Assembly: GCF_000485595.1 (NCBI RefSeq)
Contig: NW_014577083.1
Location: 845,980-909,979 of the forward strand
DNA length: 64,000 nucleotides
DNA from: Priapulus caudatus
Lineage: Eukaryota; Priapulida; Priapulimorpha; Priapulimorphida; Priapulidae
Reading direction: 5' to 3'
The translations under genes and the position numbers were made by a program. Every line of letters begins with the position of its first letter. Positions within the stretch are counted from its first letter, which is position 1. The notes beneath the pieces are model-generated. The model was not told the origin of the DNA. It worked only from the letters and a program-made list of their open reading frames with translations, and did no database searches. Shown here one piece after another: positions 24,234 to 34,932 of the stretch.

Positions 24234-24616
24234 GACTGTTCGATATCGCGAGCATCGGTGTAGATGTCATCACGGAGAAATTAAAGATGCTGTGCGTGTG
24301 TGTTAAATCTAGAGGATTTAGAGTGCAGAACCTAGAGGCAGAGATTTCAAGATGTTGTCGGAGGAAGATGATCTATTGTATTGAGCACCGAACAAAATCT
24401 TAGCACAAAATTGTGCTGAATGTGTCAATTTACAGATATCGGCAGCAGATATCAAGAGAAATATAGATAATACATGAGAAGATGATGGCACATCATTTCG
24501 AGTGAAGATCCATCGAATAATGTTTTTGGAAGCTGGATGATACCAGATAGCTGATAAGTTTATGCGTACATGAAAAAGATGAGGTGGAGGGTAATGAAGA
24601 GACGAAGAGAGAACCT
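24234..24616 (+). other. putative 3' UTR/flank of MMP exon 11 copy
   Basis: The ~370 bases after the stop are conserved after each exon-11 copy (also 34933-35331 and 41484-41865), which fits 3' UTR or duplicated flank. No clear AATAAA polyadenylation signal was found. Confidence 0.4.
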
Positions 24617-25433
24617 GCACGCACACGCCACGCGCACGCGCACGCGCACGCGCACGCACACGCACACGCACACGCACACGCACACACCACACACCACACA
24701 CACACACACACACATACCGGGAGAGAGGGGCGCCCGAGAATAAAAGGAGCGATGTAAAAAAAAAGAGACACGCAGAGAGATGCATGTGGAAGAAAAGATA
24801 AAGAGCGGCACTTAATGAAGTGGTGGAAGAGGATAAAGCCGGCACCACATGCGGTGAACTTGATGCGCGAACTAAGTTCCTACTAGTGGAAGTGGCGCAG
24901 CAATTCTACATGCGTGTGCGCGATGCAATAATCCTTCGATCTGGGGCGTTGTGATTTCACAGTGTTTGATATTTTCAAGAGTACATAATAGAGATTAATG
25001 AGAGATATAATCTCTATTAGCATCCAAATTGGCGCACCAAGTTCCACAGCGTGTGCGGCGGGCTTAAGAATTTGTAAGAACGTTTACTACGAATTTAATA
25101 AGGTTCCTCTTCGTTCTTCATAATGTCGTGATTGCGCAATTGCTTGGATTAGGCGTAGCTGTGTCATGCATGGTTATTGTACCTGGAAGCCCGCGGCGCA
25201 CGCTCGAGATGTCGACGAGCTAGCGGGCACGGCACCGTGCAACCATTCGCGTTCTCAAACGCCTGAAATTTTGTAATAACTTGTTTGATATCGTGAACGC
25301 GTAGCACATGATGTCGTTATATAGCTTCTAATCTCATAACACGGGCCATCGATTAAATGGTATAATTAGGTTTAATGTGTAGTTGCGATTATATTATATT
25401 ATATATATCAGGAGTAAATAATCACAATATGTG
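24617..25433. repeat. repeat S, copy 2, truncated by gap
   Basis: A (CA)n tract and S core nearly identical to 18638-19480 apart from small indels. It ends inside the terminal palindrome where the Ns begin. It lies directly downstream of an exon-11 copy. Confidence 0.75.
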
Positions 25434-25458
25434 NNNNNNNNNNNNNNNNNNNNNNNNN
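25434..25458. other. assembly gap (25 N)
   Basis: A placeholder gap of exactly 25 Ns that cuts through the terminal palindrome of repeat S. Confidence 0.98.
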
Positions 25459-25691
25459 GAAAGCTTGATATCATTAACAACAACGACCGAAGCCCCCCCC
25501 CCCCCCGGCTAGTGTAAAAAACAGAAAGAAAGCTGAACAAGCAATACTATATTTACTTCAATTGACACCTTTCGCAAAAAATTAGCAGTGCTGCACAGTC
25601 ACCGATTCGCTAAATACGATATGCAATAACTTGGCGCAGAAAACAAAGATATTCTGAGCATTAACGTGATAAAAATTGGAAACGATTTCAG
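25459..25691 (+). other. 3' end of MMP intron 5
   Basis: Noisy intron sequence between the gap and the zinc-binding exon, with a 14-C run at about 25486-25499. It ends in the acceptor GATTTCAG. Confidence 0.6.
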
Positions 25692-25851
25692 GCACGAATC
25701 TGTTCCAAGTAGCGTCGCACGAGCTCGCCACTCGTTGGGACTGTCGCATTCTGATGAAAGGAACGAACGCCATCATGCTCCGTTCTATCGTGGCTACGAG
25801 GAAACAACTACACTCACAGAGACGACGTGGAGGCTATACAGATACTTTACG
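25692..25851 (+). CDS. matrix metalloproteinase exon 6: zinc-binding active site, with apparent frameshifts
   Basis: The acceptor is GATTTCAG. It starts Gly-Thr-Asn-Leu-Phe-Gln-Val-Ala-Ser-His-Glu-Leu; after a one-base shift it reads His-Ser-Leu-Gly-Leu-Ser-His-Ser-Asp. Together these are the HExGHxLGLxH zinc-binding motif with the catalytic Glu. After a further shift come Ala-Ile-Met (the Met-turn) and Ala-Pro-Phe-Tyr, and after another Asp-Asp-Val-Glu-Ala-Ile-Gln with Leu-Tyr-Gly. About three single-base indels break the frame. This is the only copy of the exon here and lies 233 bases after a gap, so uncorrected read errors are the likely cause. The likely donor TACG|GTACGA gives phase 1 into exon 7. 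Confidence 0.75.
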
Positions 25852-25864
25852 GTACGACACAATC

Positions 25865-26990
25865 ATTGCATGCACGGGTTACATGGTGAATGCATCATTC
25901 CATGCGCAATGTGAGATGATATCTGCATCGTTCCATGCATGATGTGACACGATGTCTGCATTGTTTTGGTGCATTGAACGCTAACATTGATGTCTGCATT
26001 ATTCCGATGCCATGATGTAACATGATCGTCTGCCATTATTTCCATGCAGTAATGTGACACAATGTCTCTGCGGGCGTTCCATGCATGAGTGTGACACGAT
26101 GTGCTGATCGGTTCTATGCATAATGGTGACACGATGTCTGCATTGTTCCGATGCATGATGCTGGACACCGATGTCTGCATCGTTCCATGCCATCCTGTGA
26201 CATGATGTTCTGCCATCATTTCATGCATGAATGGACGATGCATGGTCTGCATCGATTCCGATGCATAAGGTGACAGCGAGATCCGCTGCATTGTTCCATG
26301 GATGATGTGACACGATGTAACTGCCATCGTTCATGCATGATGATGACATGATGTCTGCCATCCATTCCATTGGCCATGATGTGACATGATGTGCTGCATT
26401 GTTTCGCGTGCGTGATGTGACATGATCGTCTGGCATATATTCCATGCACTGATGCTAACGATGATGTCTGCATTATTGCCAGCATAAATGTGACACAATG
26501 TCTGCAATCGTTCCACTGCGCATCGACCTGCTGACACGATGTCTGCGATCGTTCCATGGTCATGATGTGACACGAGTTCTGCATTGCTTCATGGCATAAG
26601 TGTGACACGGATGTCTGCATCGTTCCATGCTGATGTGAGGCATGATGGTCTGTCTGGATTCATCTCCATGCATGATGTGACACGATGTCTGCATCATTCC
26701 ATGCATAAGTGACACGATTGTCTGTGCAGGTGCGTTCATGCATGATGCTGACACGATGTCTGATTGTTCCATTGCTATGATGTGACGAGCGATTGTCTGC
26801 CATGTTCCATGCAGTGATGGTGACACGATGTCTGCCATCGTTGCCATGCATGATATTGTGACTAATGATTGTCTGCATCATTCCATGCATGGATGTGACG
26901 ATGCATGGTCTGGCATCATCCATGCGATGCGATGTGACATGATGTTCTGCATTCGTCATGCCATGATGTGGACATGGATGACTGACTGCA
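25865..26990 (+). repeat. 33-bp minisatellite, long noisy array
   Basis: About 34 degenerate copies of a unit like CATGATGTGACACGATGTCTGCATCGTTC with many indels. A clean short array of the same unit (about three copies) precedes exon 7 at 31271-31378. The sequence after both arrays is homologous, so these are two versions of one locus with very different copy number. Confidence 0.85.
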
Positions 26991-27151
26991 TTCATTGCTG
27001 CCGCATACGTCTTTGCCATTCAATTGCCCATGCGTGTGTTATGCATCAGACCATTGACCAATACTTCATCTTCTCGGGACGAACGCATTAGGCTATTGAT
27101 TTTATTTGCGAGCCTCTCTGCCCTTTATTGTGTGATTTCCTGTGCTCCCAG

Positions 27152-27334
27152 GTACGCCTGCCTTAGTCGTTCGAGGTGCGGTAAGACAAGAAAAGTATCC
27201 AAGCTGGCCCCATCAGCCAACGACTAGATTTCCAACCCCAACTGTTGACGGCGCGCGAAAGCCCGATATCTGTCTTCACACGCATTGATCCATTGCACAA
27301 ACAGCTGGATGATAGCACATATGATATTCGAAAG
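27152..27334 (+). pseudogene. noisy copy of MMP exon 7 (hinge and hemopexin blade 1)
   Basis: Aligns along its length with 31512-31688, with the same acceptor (GCTCCCAG) and donor (AAAG|GTGATT), but it is six bases longer with scattered insertions that break the frame. The Pro-Asp-Ile-Cys stretch that carries the first hemopexin Cys is recognisable (gcccgatatctgt). Confidence 0.75.
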
Positions 27335-27570
27335 GTGATTCACGTAATACGAACAGACAATTATTTAGACAAGGCCACATATGAATGGATCGGCAGGACC
27401 AAACAGACACACATGCAGACGGCCAAGGAATTCGCTGCAAACACATACACATATATGTGCGTTCGGGAAATATTTTTTGATATGCGCGGTTGAACGCCCT
27501 TATCCTAGTAGTTGACGGTAATATTGAATTCACCTATACTGTGACTATCGTGGGTGCGTGAATTACGAGG

Positions 27571-27729
27571 GTGATGTGCGTACTGCGAAGTTGAAATGAT
27601 GGACAGCTTTGTCGAACCCGGCTATCCGAAAAGCGTATCGGCTGATGACTGGGCATGGGTCCTCGGGAGACTTGGGATTGCACACTTACCTCATAGAATT
27701 TTCGATTTCTTAAGACGTCTTCCTTCAAG
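27571..27729 (+). pseudogene. noisy copy of MMP exon 8 (hemopexin blade 2)
   Basis: Aligns with 31911-32053 but is about 16 bases longer. The acceptor is damaged (TTACGAGG where the clean copy has TTACAG). The frame is broken many times. The insertion-rich pattern is typical of an uncorrected long read. Confidence 0.7.
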
Positions 27730-28099
27730 GTCGTTGATTTCCAAGAACTCTTGCTGAGAAGTTCTTATCATTCTTGTTCAAGTTCTTTCAAGTGTTTAAG
27801 GCCCTACAGATTTTAGTACTATTGCTAGCTATAGGTGTTATGCTGCGTATATGTCGTAGTTCCAAGCGTAAGGCCAGACGTGATTGCATTAATCTAACCA
27901 GTTAATTAGATGAGAATCAATGTCTAGAGATTTATTAATCCATCAATAGACCCGCAAAAAAAACATCCAATCGCTTAATCAACATCACTTCTTAGTCAAT
28001 CTACGTTGATCTATCTATTGATCGGTACATTAAAATCAAACATTAACACGTGAATATTAGATATATTAGCAAATATTCATGGTTTATTTTGGTCTGCAG

Positions 28100-28246
28100 G
28101 GAAATAAATATTGAAGTTTGTGAATCGAAGAAAGGCATGCCCCGGATACCGCGAAGATCACTCTCTCGTGGTTTTCCTGGAATTCCTGTGACATATCAGC
28201 TGCTATTGCCTGTGCGGTGGTACGGAAAGGCCTACTTTATCCAAAG
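28100..28246 (+). pseudogene. noisy copy of MMP exon 9 (hemopexin blade 3)
   Basis: Aligns with 32405-32546, with acceptor GTCTGCAG and donor CAAAG|GTGTGA. It has five net extra bases and a broken frame. It precedes a noisy copy of the same intron seen at 32547-33293. Confidence 0.72.
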
Positions 28247-29062
28247 GTGTGAGCAAAGTGGGGCGTCGCGCGACAACGTGCGGTGTCGTCATCATCGGAT
28301 GTCACCATGTGGCGTATGCATAAACAGTTCGGCGTGTCACGTAATAGCATCCGCGTTGATTATTACCATATAGCCGACAGTTATAAAAGCTAGGAAAGTA
28401 AAATTGTATGAGCGGAGCTAGCAAGAGACACGAGTATACGATAACAAGCCGATTGCTTGTGACTGGCGCTTCGAAGACACCAGCGTGTCAGTTTATAGGG
28501 CATTCGTCTATGCTGGCTACAAAACTGCTCCTGTCAAGATGCGAAGTGACTTAATTTACATAATTCCTTTGTGCATTGCGTAGCCCAGCTTTGCATTCGG
28601 TATATGCTCCTTGGCATCATAATATCACGTAAAACGCTTCATCTGGGTATATAGGTGATATCAGGATCGGTTAATAAAGAAAATTTTCGCAGCCTTGTCC
28701 TTTAGTTAACTCCTGGTGCATATCTGTGCGTTAATAGTGCATAGTTCAAGAGAGTACTTTTGTTGCTTCTTGTTCCAGAGTAATCTTTCTCACACCCGAA
28801 ATATTCTTTCCATTCTCTTTCTATGATTTGACCCATGCATGTCGTAAAACTTTTGCATTTAGTCTAAACTTCGCAATTCCAAACATTCGGGACTATTCAT
28901 CTTTCCTGTTGTTTTGCACTTCGTCGCTGCTTTACTTCTTAGACTGATTTCCCTTTATAGCAATTCAAAAGATACGGGTCAAGCAACATGATTATCGCTG
29001 TACGAGCGAAAAAATACTTCATATCGCATTGCGTATAACTTACTCGTGCTTTTCGCCTATAG

Positions 29063-29239
29063 ATGACCAATACTACAGATACAGGCCACAACAGCTTAGA
29101 CGCAAGGCTATCCACAAGCACAGTGTCCGTATGGGTGGACTACGGACAAAGAAATAGATGCGACATTCGTATGGAAAAATGGAAAGAGTTACTTCTTCGA
29201 GAGTACTCAATACTTATTAAGTTCAACGATGGCGAATTT
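29063..29239 (+). pseudogene. noisy copy of MMP exon 10 (hemopexin blade 4)
   Basis: The third copy of this exon. It has the acceptor GCCTATAG, the frame is broken, and the donor GAG|GTATTG has decayed to TTTG|TGTATTG. Together with the copies at 27152, 27571 and 28100 it keeps the correct exon order 7-8-9-10, so 25459-30110 reads as one noisy version of the 3' half of the gene. Confidence 0.72.
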
Positions 29240-29689
29240 GTGTATTGCTCAGGGTATTCCATTTTAAACTCTATCTGTACACAGCTTATAGACATTAACT
29301 AGTGTAGTAGTAGCTAATAGTGAATAACTCGACGTTAACATAGCCTGTGACAGCAGCTATATGACAACCATTTTTAGGTCTTCTACACAAACAACTGTCA
29401 TTCATATGCCGCGACATGCAGAACTAAGTGCGCTTATCCTTTTGCTACGCGCCGTACAACGACGAACGTAGAGCGTAGTACTCTCCGTTTGTCGTTAACA
29501 TTTGTCGTTAGCTCACCTTTAGCGTAGGTCGCTCCAGGCATCATCTTTCCCGTCGTCGTTAGCGTCGTTACTGCTTGACAGCGACGTTCAAGCAGAATCT
29601 CAGTTAGAGATCAGCGCCACGTTCGCAGCGATCAGATTAAACGCTCAACCTATACTTGTCAGCGTGCAACTCGACTGGAGTCAGAGTCA

Positions 29690-30035
29690 CCCGTCAACAT
29701 TACTGAAGCTTCGAGGCGACAATACTGGAGTTAGTCGTCTAACATTACTGAGTTAGCGTCAGACATTACTGTTGTGTGCTCAACGATTAGCTGACGTTAG
29801 CTGTCAACGTGTACGTGAGGTTAGCAATTACAGTAGAACTATTACTGAGTTCAGACCTTCACATTACTGAGTTAGCCCGTCAAAGTAGCTGGTTAGCGTC
29901 AACATTAACTGAGGTTAGACATTAGATAGTGTCACATTATGAGCGTTAGGGCGTCCAATCTATTACTGAGTTAGCGTCAACCGATTCTACTGAGTTAGCA
30001 TCAACATTTAACTGAGTTCAGGCGGCGTCAAAATT
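29690..30035 (+). repeat. 20-bp minisatellite, degraded copy
   Basis: The same 20-bp unit as at 23136 and 33856, heavily interrupted by indels. It lies after the 29063 exon copy, as expected for intron 10. Confidence 0.75.
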
Positions 30036-30123
30036 ACCGATACGGCGCATTGACCGTTTTTTGTTCACGTCCGCTCGTCCCTCGGTGTGCAATATCACAA
30101 CTAATGGTCATTATTTACTCCCG

Positions 30124-30436
30124 ATGTGTGTGTGTGCGTGTGTGCGTGTGTGTGTGCGTGCGTGCGTGCGTGCGTGCGTGCGTGTGTGCGTGTGTGTATG
30201 TGTGCGTGTGTTTATGTGTGCGTGTGCGAGCGAGCGTGCGTACGTGCGTGCGTGCGTGTGTGTGTATGTGTGTGTGTGGGGGGGTATTATGTGTGTGCGA
30301 GGGTGCGTGCGTGCGTGTGCGTGCGTGTGTGTGCGCGCGCGTGTGTGTGTGCGTGCGTGCGTGTGTGCGCGCGCGTGCGTCCGGGCGTGTGTGTGCACGT
30401 GCGTGCGTCCATGCGTGTGTGTGTGTGGTGTGCATG
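30124..30436 (+). repeat. GT/GC microsatellite
   Basis: An alternating (GT)n/(GTGC)n tract directly after a fragment of the terminal hairpin arm of repeat S (ATTATTTACTCCCGATGTG). It repeats the junction seen at 36187. Cys/Val and His/Thr frames are artefacts. Confidence 0.9.
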
Positions 30437-30440
30437 TGCG

Positions 30441-31224
30441 CAGTGGCGGCACCACGGGGGGCATGGGGACAAATGCCCCAGTCAAAACTTTTGCCCCCCC
30501 CCCCCCAGTTGCTCCCCAGTCAGCTCCTGTACAAAGGTTTTAAGGACACAGTTCACAGGAGAAATAACAATATTAATTTTACTCCATAGACCCAAAATGT
30601 TGCCTTTCAATCTCTGGGGTTTAAAATGGATAAACCTCGCAACAAAAAGCTTATATAGACCTACTGTGAGCAGACTTGCAGTGTGCATACATCACGAAAT
30701 GTTCTTATTGAGCCAGAGAAGTGCTACAAACATTGAGATTTTCAAAATCGCGTCCGACGCGGTTATGTTACACAGCTAGCTATATGTAATTTGAATTTTT
30801 ATTGAGTGGCAGACCTCCCAACACTTCCGATTTTGGCGGAACATTTCCGCTTTCTTATTCCATTTCCGCCACTACGATTTCCCCTTTATTTTTCCGCGAA
30901 ACCGCAATTTCCGTGGATAGCCTTTATTTACAACACTAGCGCACTACAGTAAGATTAGAAGTTTGAATATGGGTCAGAAATGCTCTACAAGCGTGTTTAT
31001 TTCATACAGAGTGTATATTCTGCATACAGAGGCTTGATTTTTCACCTCAAAAATGCTAAAAGTTCAGAGCTTCCGGGGGCTTCGCCCCCTGGACGCCCAC
31101 CGGGACTTTGTCGCTGGACCCCACCCATTAGTTCTCGCGCTACGCGATCACAACATTTTGCCCCCAACATTTTTCCTTGTCTTGATCTTGCCCCTCCACT
31201 TTTACAATCCTGGTGCCGCCACTG
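30441..31224. mobile_element. 784-bp non-autonomous TIR element (hAT-like MITE), clean copy
   Basis: The ends are inverted: CAGTGGCGGCACCA at the left and TGGTGCCGCCACTG at the right, 14 bases exact. No transposase frame was found. The interior has G and C homopolymers and AT-rich patches. Insertion inside a GT tract makes the target-site duplication unreadable. The CAGTGGCG terminus resembles hAT-superfamily ends, but assignment without an 8-bp duplication is tentative. A noisy copy lies at about 36532-37350. Confidence 0.7.
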
Positions 31225-31270
31225 CGTGCGTGTGTGTGTGTGTGCGCGCGAGCGTGTGTGCGTGCGTGAT

Positions 31271-31378
31271 CCATGCATGATGTGACATGATGTCTGCATC
31301 GTTCCATGCATGATGTGACATGATGTCTGCATCGTTCCATGCATGATGTGACATGATGTCTGACTGCATCATTGCTGC
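31271..31378 (+). repeat. 33-bp minisatellite, short clean array
   Basis: About three units of CCATGCATGATGTGACATGA... at a period of 33. It is the homologue of the long array at 25865-26990 and precedes the clean exon 7. Confidence 0.9.
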
Positions 31379-31511
31379 AGCATACGTTTCTTTGCCATCA
31401 ATTCCCACTGCTGTGGTATGATCAGAACCTTGACCAATACTTCATTTGGGACAACGCATTAGGCTATTGCTTATATTGCGCTCTGTTTATTGGTGATTTC
31501 CTTGCTCCCAG

Positions 31512-31688
31512 GTACAGCATCTAGTCGTTCAGGTGCGGATAAAGACAAGAAAAAGTCATCAGCTGCCCCATCAGCAACGACTAGTTCTCCACACCCAACG
31601 TTGACGCCTGGAAAGCCCGATATCTGTCTCTCACCACGCATTGATGCCATCACAACGACGCTGGATGATAGCACATATGTATTCAAAG
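31512..31688 (+). CDS. matrix metalloproteinase exon 7: hinge and hemopexin blade 1 start
   Basis: The acceptor is GCTCCCAG and the donor AAAG|GTGATT; 177 bases, phase 1 to 1. It encodes a Ser/Thr/Lys/Pro-rich hinge (Asp-Lys-Asp-Lys-Lys-Lys, then Pro-Thr-Leu-Thr-Pro-Gly-Lys) followed by Pro-Asp-Ile-Cys and Ile-Asp-Ala-Ile-Thr-Thr with Asp-Ser-Thr-Tyr-Val-Phe-Lys-Gly. This is the start of the hemopexin-like propeller; its Cys pairs with the Cys at the end of blade 4, encoded by exon 11. The frame is clean. The propeller guides substrate and inhibitor binding in MMPs. Confidence 0.93.
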
Positions 31689-31910
31689 GTGATTCACGTA
31701 ATACGAAACAGACATATAGACAAGGCCACATATGAATGGATCGAGAGACCAAACAGACACACATGCAGACGGCCAAGGAATTCGTGCAAACACATACAAA
31801 TATATGCGTTCAGAAATTTTTTTGATATGCGCGGTTGAACGCCTTATCCTAGTAGTTGGCGGAATATTGAATTCACCTATACCTTGTGACTATCCGTGCG
31901 TTGATTACAG
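31689..31910 (+). other. MMP intron 7
   Basis: A 222-bp intron ending TTGATTACAG. No other feature was recognised. Confidence 0.8.
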
Positions 31911-32053
31911 GTGATTGGTACTGGAAGTTAAATGATGACAGCTTTGAACCCGGCTATCCAAAGCGTATCGCTGATGACTGGGATGGTCTACCGGGAGACT
32001 TGGATGCAGCACTTACCTCCAAGAATTTCGATTCTAAGACGTTCTTCTTCAAG
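31911..32053 (+). CDS. matrix metalloproteinase exon 8: hemopexin blade 2
   Basis: The acceptor is TTGATTACAG and the donor AAG|GTTTGA; 143 bases, phase 1 to 0. It encodes Asp-Trp-Tyr-Trp-Lys-Leu, Pro-Gly-Tyr-Pro-Lys-Arg-Ile, a Trp-Asp-Gly-Leu-Pro turn, Leu-Asp-Ala-Ala-Leu and Lys-Thr-Phe-Phe-Phe-Lys. This is the standard hemopexin blade pattern (YW, GYP..I, W.G.P..LDAA, .YFFK). The frame is clean. Confidence 0.93.
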
Positions 32054-32404
32054 GTTTGAATTTTCCAAACTTCTTTGTTGAGAAGTTCTTTCATTCTTGT
32101 TCAAGTTCTTTCCAAGTTTAGCCTTACATATTTAGTACTATTGCTAGCTATAGGTGTATATGTCGTATATGTCGTAGTTCAAGCGTAAGCATGCAGAGTG
32201 ATTGATTAATCTACCAGTTAATTAATGAGAATCAATTTAGAGATTTAATTAATCATCAAATAGAGCAAAAAAAATTAATCCGTTAATCAACATCACTTTT
32301 AGTCAATTACGTTGATCTATCTATTGAAAAAAATTTTTAAATCAAACATTAACACGTGAATAATTAGATATAATTTAGAAATATATGGTTTATTTTGTCT
32401 GCAG
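32054..32404 (+). other. MMP intron 8
   Basis: A 351-bp AT-rich intron ending TTTTGTCTGCAG. Nothing else was recognised. Confidence 0.8.
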
Positions 32405-32546
32405 GGAAATAAATATTGGAAGTTTGTGAATCAAGAAATGATGCCCGGATACCCGAAGATCATCTCTGTTGGGTTTCCTGGAATTCCTGCTGACATATCA
32501 GCTGCATTTGCCTGGGGTGGTAACGGAAAGGCCTACTTTATCAAAG
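32405..32546 (+). CDS. matrix metalloproteinase exon 9: hemopexin blade 3
   Basis: The acceptor is TTTTGTCTGCAG and the donor AAAG|GTGTGA; 142 bases, phase 0 to 1. It encodes Asn-Lys-Tyr-Trp-Lys-Phe, Pro-Gly-Tyr-Pro-Lys-Ile-Ile, Pro-Gly-Ile-Pro, Ile-Ser-Ala-Ala-Phe-Ala-Trp and Lys-Ala-Tyr-Phe-Ile-Lys-Gly. This is another canonical blade. The frame is clean. Confidence 0.93.
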
Positions 32547-33293
32547 GTGTGAGCAAAGTGGGGTCGCGCGACAACGTGGTCGTCATCATCCGGATGTCAC
32601 CATGTGGCATGACATAAACAGTTCGGGTGTCACGTAGATAGCATCCGGTTGATTAGTTACATATAGCCACAGTTATAAAAGCTAGGAAAGTAAAATTGTA
32701 TGAGCGGAGTAGAAGAGACACGAGTATGCGATAACAACCGATTGTTGTACTAGCTTCGAAGACCAGTCATGTTTATAGGGATATGTTAACAGGTGTCATG
32801 TTTATAGGGATTCGTCTATGCTGGCTACAAAACTGCTGCTGTCAGATGCGAAGTGACTTAATTTACATATTCTGTGATTGGTAGCAGCTTTGCAACTGTT
32901 TCATCTGTGTATATAGGTGATATCAGGAGTTAATAATAAATACAAATTTTGTCTTTATTAACTCCTGGTGAGATCTGTGCGTTAATAGTTCATAGTTCAA
33001 AGAGTACTTTGTTGTTCTTGTTCCAGAGACTTTTCTCACACCCAGAAATATTCTTCCATTCTCTTTATGATTTGAACCATGTCGTAAACTTTTGCATGTA
33101 GTCTAAATTAACTTGACAATCCAAACATTGGTGAATATTCATCTTTCCTGCTGTTTTTGCACTTCATGTGCTTTACTTCTTAACTGAATTCCTCTTTATA
33201 GCAATTCAAAAAACGGTCGCAACATGATATCTGCTTACACGAAAAAATACTTCATATCGCATTGCGTATACTTACTCGTGCTTTTCGCTATAG
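32547..33293 (+). other. MMP intron 9
   Basis: A 747-bp intron. It contains the ATCAGGAG-family hairpin at 32922-32969 and ends TTTTCGCTATAG. Its homologues precede the two other exon-10 copies. Confidence 0.8.
32922..32969. repeat. 48-bp palindrome of the ATCAGGAG family
   Basis: ATCAGGAGTTAATAATAAAT faces GTCTTTATTAACTCCTGGT. It has the same terminal word as the hairpins at 10111 and 19450 and the 731-bp foldback element. Confidence 0.65.
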
Positions 33294-33466
33294 ATGACCA
33301 ATACTACAGATACAGCCACAACAGCTTAGACGCAGGCTATCCAAAGCACATGTCCGTATGGGTTGGACTACCGACAAGAATAGATGCGACATTCGTATGG
33401 AAAAATGGGAAGAGTTACTTCTTCAGAGGATCTCAATACTATAAGTTCAACGATGGCGAATTTGAG
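33294..33466 (+). CDS. matrix metalloproteinase exon 10: hemopexin blade 4
   Basis: The acceptor is TTTTCGCTATAG and the donor GAG|GTATTG; 173 bases, phase 1 to 0. It encodes Asp-Asp-Gln-Tyr-Tyr-Arg-Tyr, Ala-Gly-Tyr-Pro-Lys, Trp-Val-Gly-Leu-Pro, Ile-Asp-Ala-Thr-Phe-Val-Trp, Ser-Tyr-Phe-Phe-Arg-Gly and Tyr-Tyr-Lys-Phe. This is the only one of three copies with an unbroken frame. The next exon in phase is the terminal one with Val-Glu-Asp-Gly-Tyr-Pro. Confidence 0.93.
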
Positions 33467-34650
33467 GTATTGTCAGGGTATTCCATTTTAAAACTCATCC
33501 TGTAACCAGCTTATAGAGCTGTAACTAATGTAGTAGTAGTAACTAGTGTAATAACTCGACTTGTAACTAGCTGTTACCAGCTATAGAGACCATTTTTAGT
33601 TTCTACACAAACAACTTCATTCATTCCGGACATGAGAACTAAGTGCGCTTATTTTTGCTAGCGCGTAAACGAGAACGTAGACGTAGTAACTTTCCTTGTC
33701 GTTAACATTGTCGTTAGCATCACCTTTAGCGTGGTCGCTAGCATCATCGTTCCCGTCGTCGTTAGCGTTGCCGTTAACGTTCAAGACACACTTCAGCTAA
33801 AACTACCAACCGTAACGTTCAGCGTTAACGTCGCAGCGATTCCCAGCATTCAACGTCAATATTACTGAGTTAGCGTCAACATTACTGAGTTAGCGTCAAC
33901 ATTACTGAGTTAGCGTCAATATTACTGAGTTAGCATCAACATTACTGAGTTAGCGTCAATATTACTGAGTTAGCAACAATTGCTGAGTTAGCCGGTTCAA
34001 CATTGCTGAGTTACGGTCCAACATTTGCTACGAGTGTTAGCCGTCAAAATACTGGATGGTCCTATAGTTAGTGTCAACATTTTACTGAGTTAGCTCAACA
34101 TTACTGAAGTTGCATCAACATTACTGAAGTTAGTGTTCAACATTTACTGATGGTTAGCGGTCATACATTACTGAGTTTAGCGTCAAACATTACTGATATG
34201 ACGCGATAACGATAATCACATATACTGAGTTAGCCGTCACATTACTGAGTTAGCGTCAACATTACTGAGTTAGCGTCAACATTACCTAAGGAACTCAGTA
34301 TAGCGTTCAACATTACTCAAGTTAGCTCAACATTACTGAGTTTAGCGTCAACATTACATGAGTTAGCCGTCAACATTACGGAGTTAGCATTCAACATTAC
34401 AGAGTTAGCGTCAACATTCAAGTTAGGCGTCAACATTACATGAGTTAGCATCAATCGTTACTGTTAGCGTCACCATAAACGACCGCGCCGTGATGTTCCT
34501 TCGCGTCTATGCCGCAATATCACGTATTAAATTCACGCGTGTTAAATTCCCTCTTTTTATTTTAGTTTTTATAATTTAATTCCCTCAGTCGTTGAATATA
34601 TCACGACTATTCGAACGAGCCTTCTCACGTGAATCCATGTTGGTTGTTAG
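33467..34650 (+). other. MMP intron 10 (nearest version) with minisatellite
   Basis: About 1.2 kb: 'taactag'-rich start, CGTTAACGT-rich middle, then the 20-bp minisatellite at 33856-34480. Sequence quality falls after about 34000 (single-base indels against the 23.8 and 41.1 kb copies). Confidence 0.65.
33856..34480 (+). repeat. 20-bp minisatellite (ATTACTGAGTTAGCGTCAAC)
   Basis: The first eight or so units are clean, then become indel-rich. It is homologous to 23136-23790. Confidence 0.9.
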
Positions 34651-34932
34651 GTGGCAAGATGTGCTGACCGAGATCTCACGGTAAGTGCGTGGTTCGGTTG
34701 CTCATCGAGGACCTGCAGGCACGTCGCCATCAGCGGATCACTAACACAACACATGGGAGAATTTCACCGTGCCTTGGACAGCGGAGCAACGCCCGTCTGG
34801 ACAGTCCGCGAAAAAGAGACGCGCCGACACGGATGCGAAATTCTCGCAATGCTGCGATCGTCGCTTACCTGCCAGGAAGTGATAATCACTCGCTGCTTCT
34901 GAGCTGCATATCAGCTGTTGGCGATGCTATGA
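34651..34932 (+). pseudogene. noisy copy of MMP exon 11 (C-terminus)
   Basis: The acceptor is TTGTTAG. It aligns with 41214-41483 but is 12 bases longer, with insertions that break the frame from the first codons. It lies 1.2 kb after the clean exon 10, which is the natural position of the last exon, so it is probably a badly sequenced version of the true exon. The readable version is at 41214. Confidence 0.7.

Noticed and set aside
25865-26990. 33-bp direct repeats as a CRISPR-like array
   Set aside because: There are no unique spacers, units are contiguous, and the surrounding DNA is a spliced animal gene.
30050-30779. Cys/Val-rich and His/Thr-rich frames that mimic toxin-like or zinc-rich proteins
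   Set aside because: Direct translation of GT/GC or CA repeats. Similar frames appear at every such tract.
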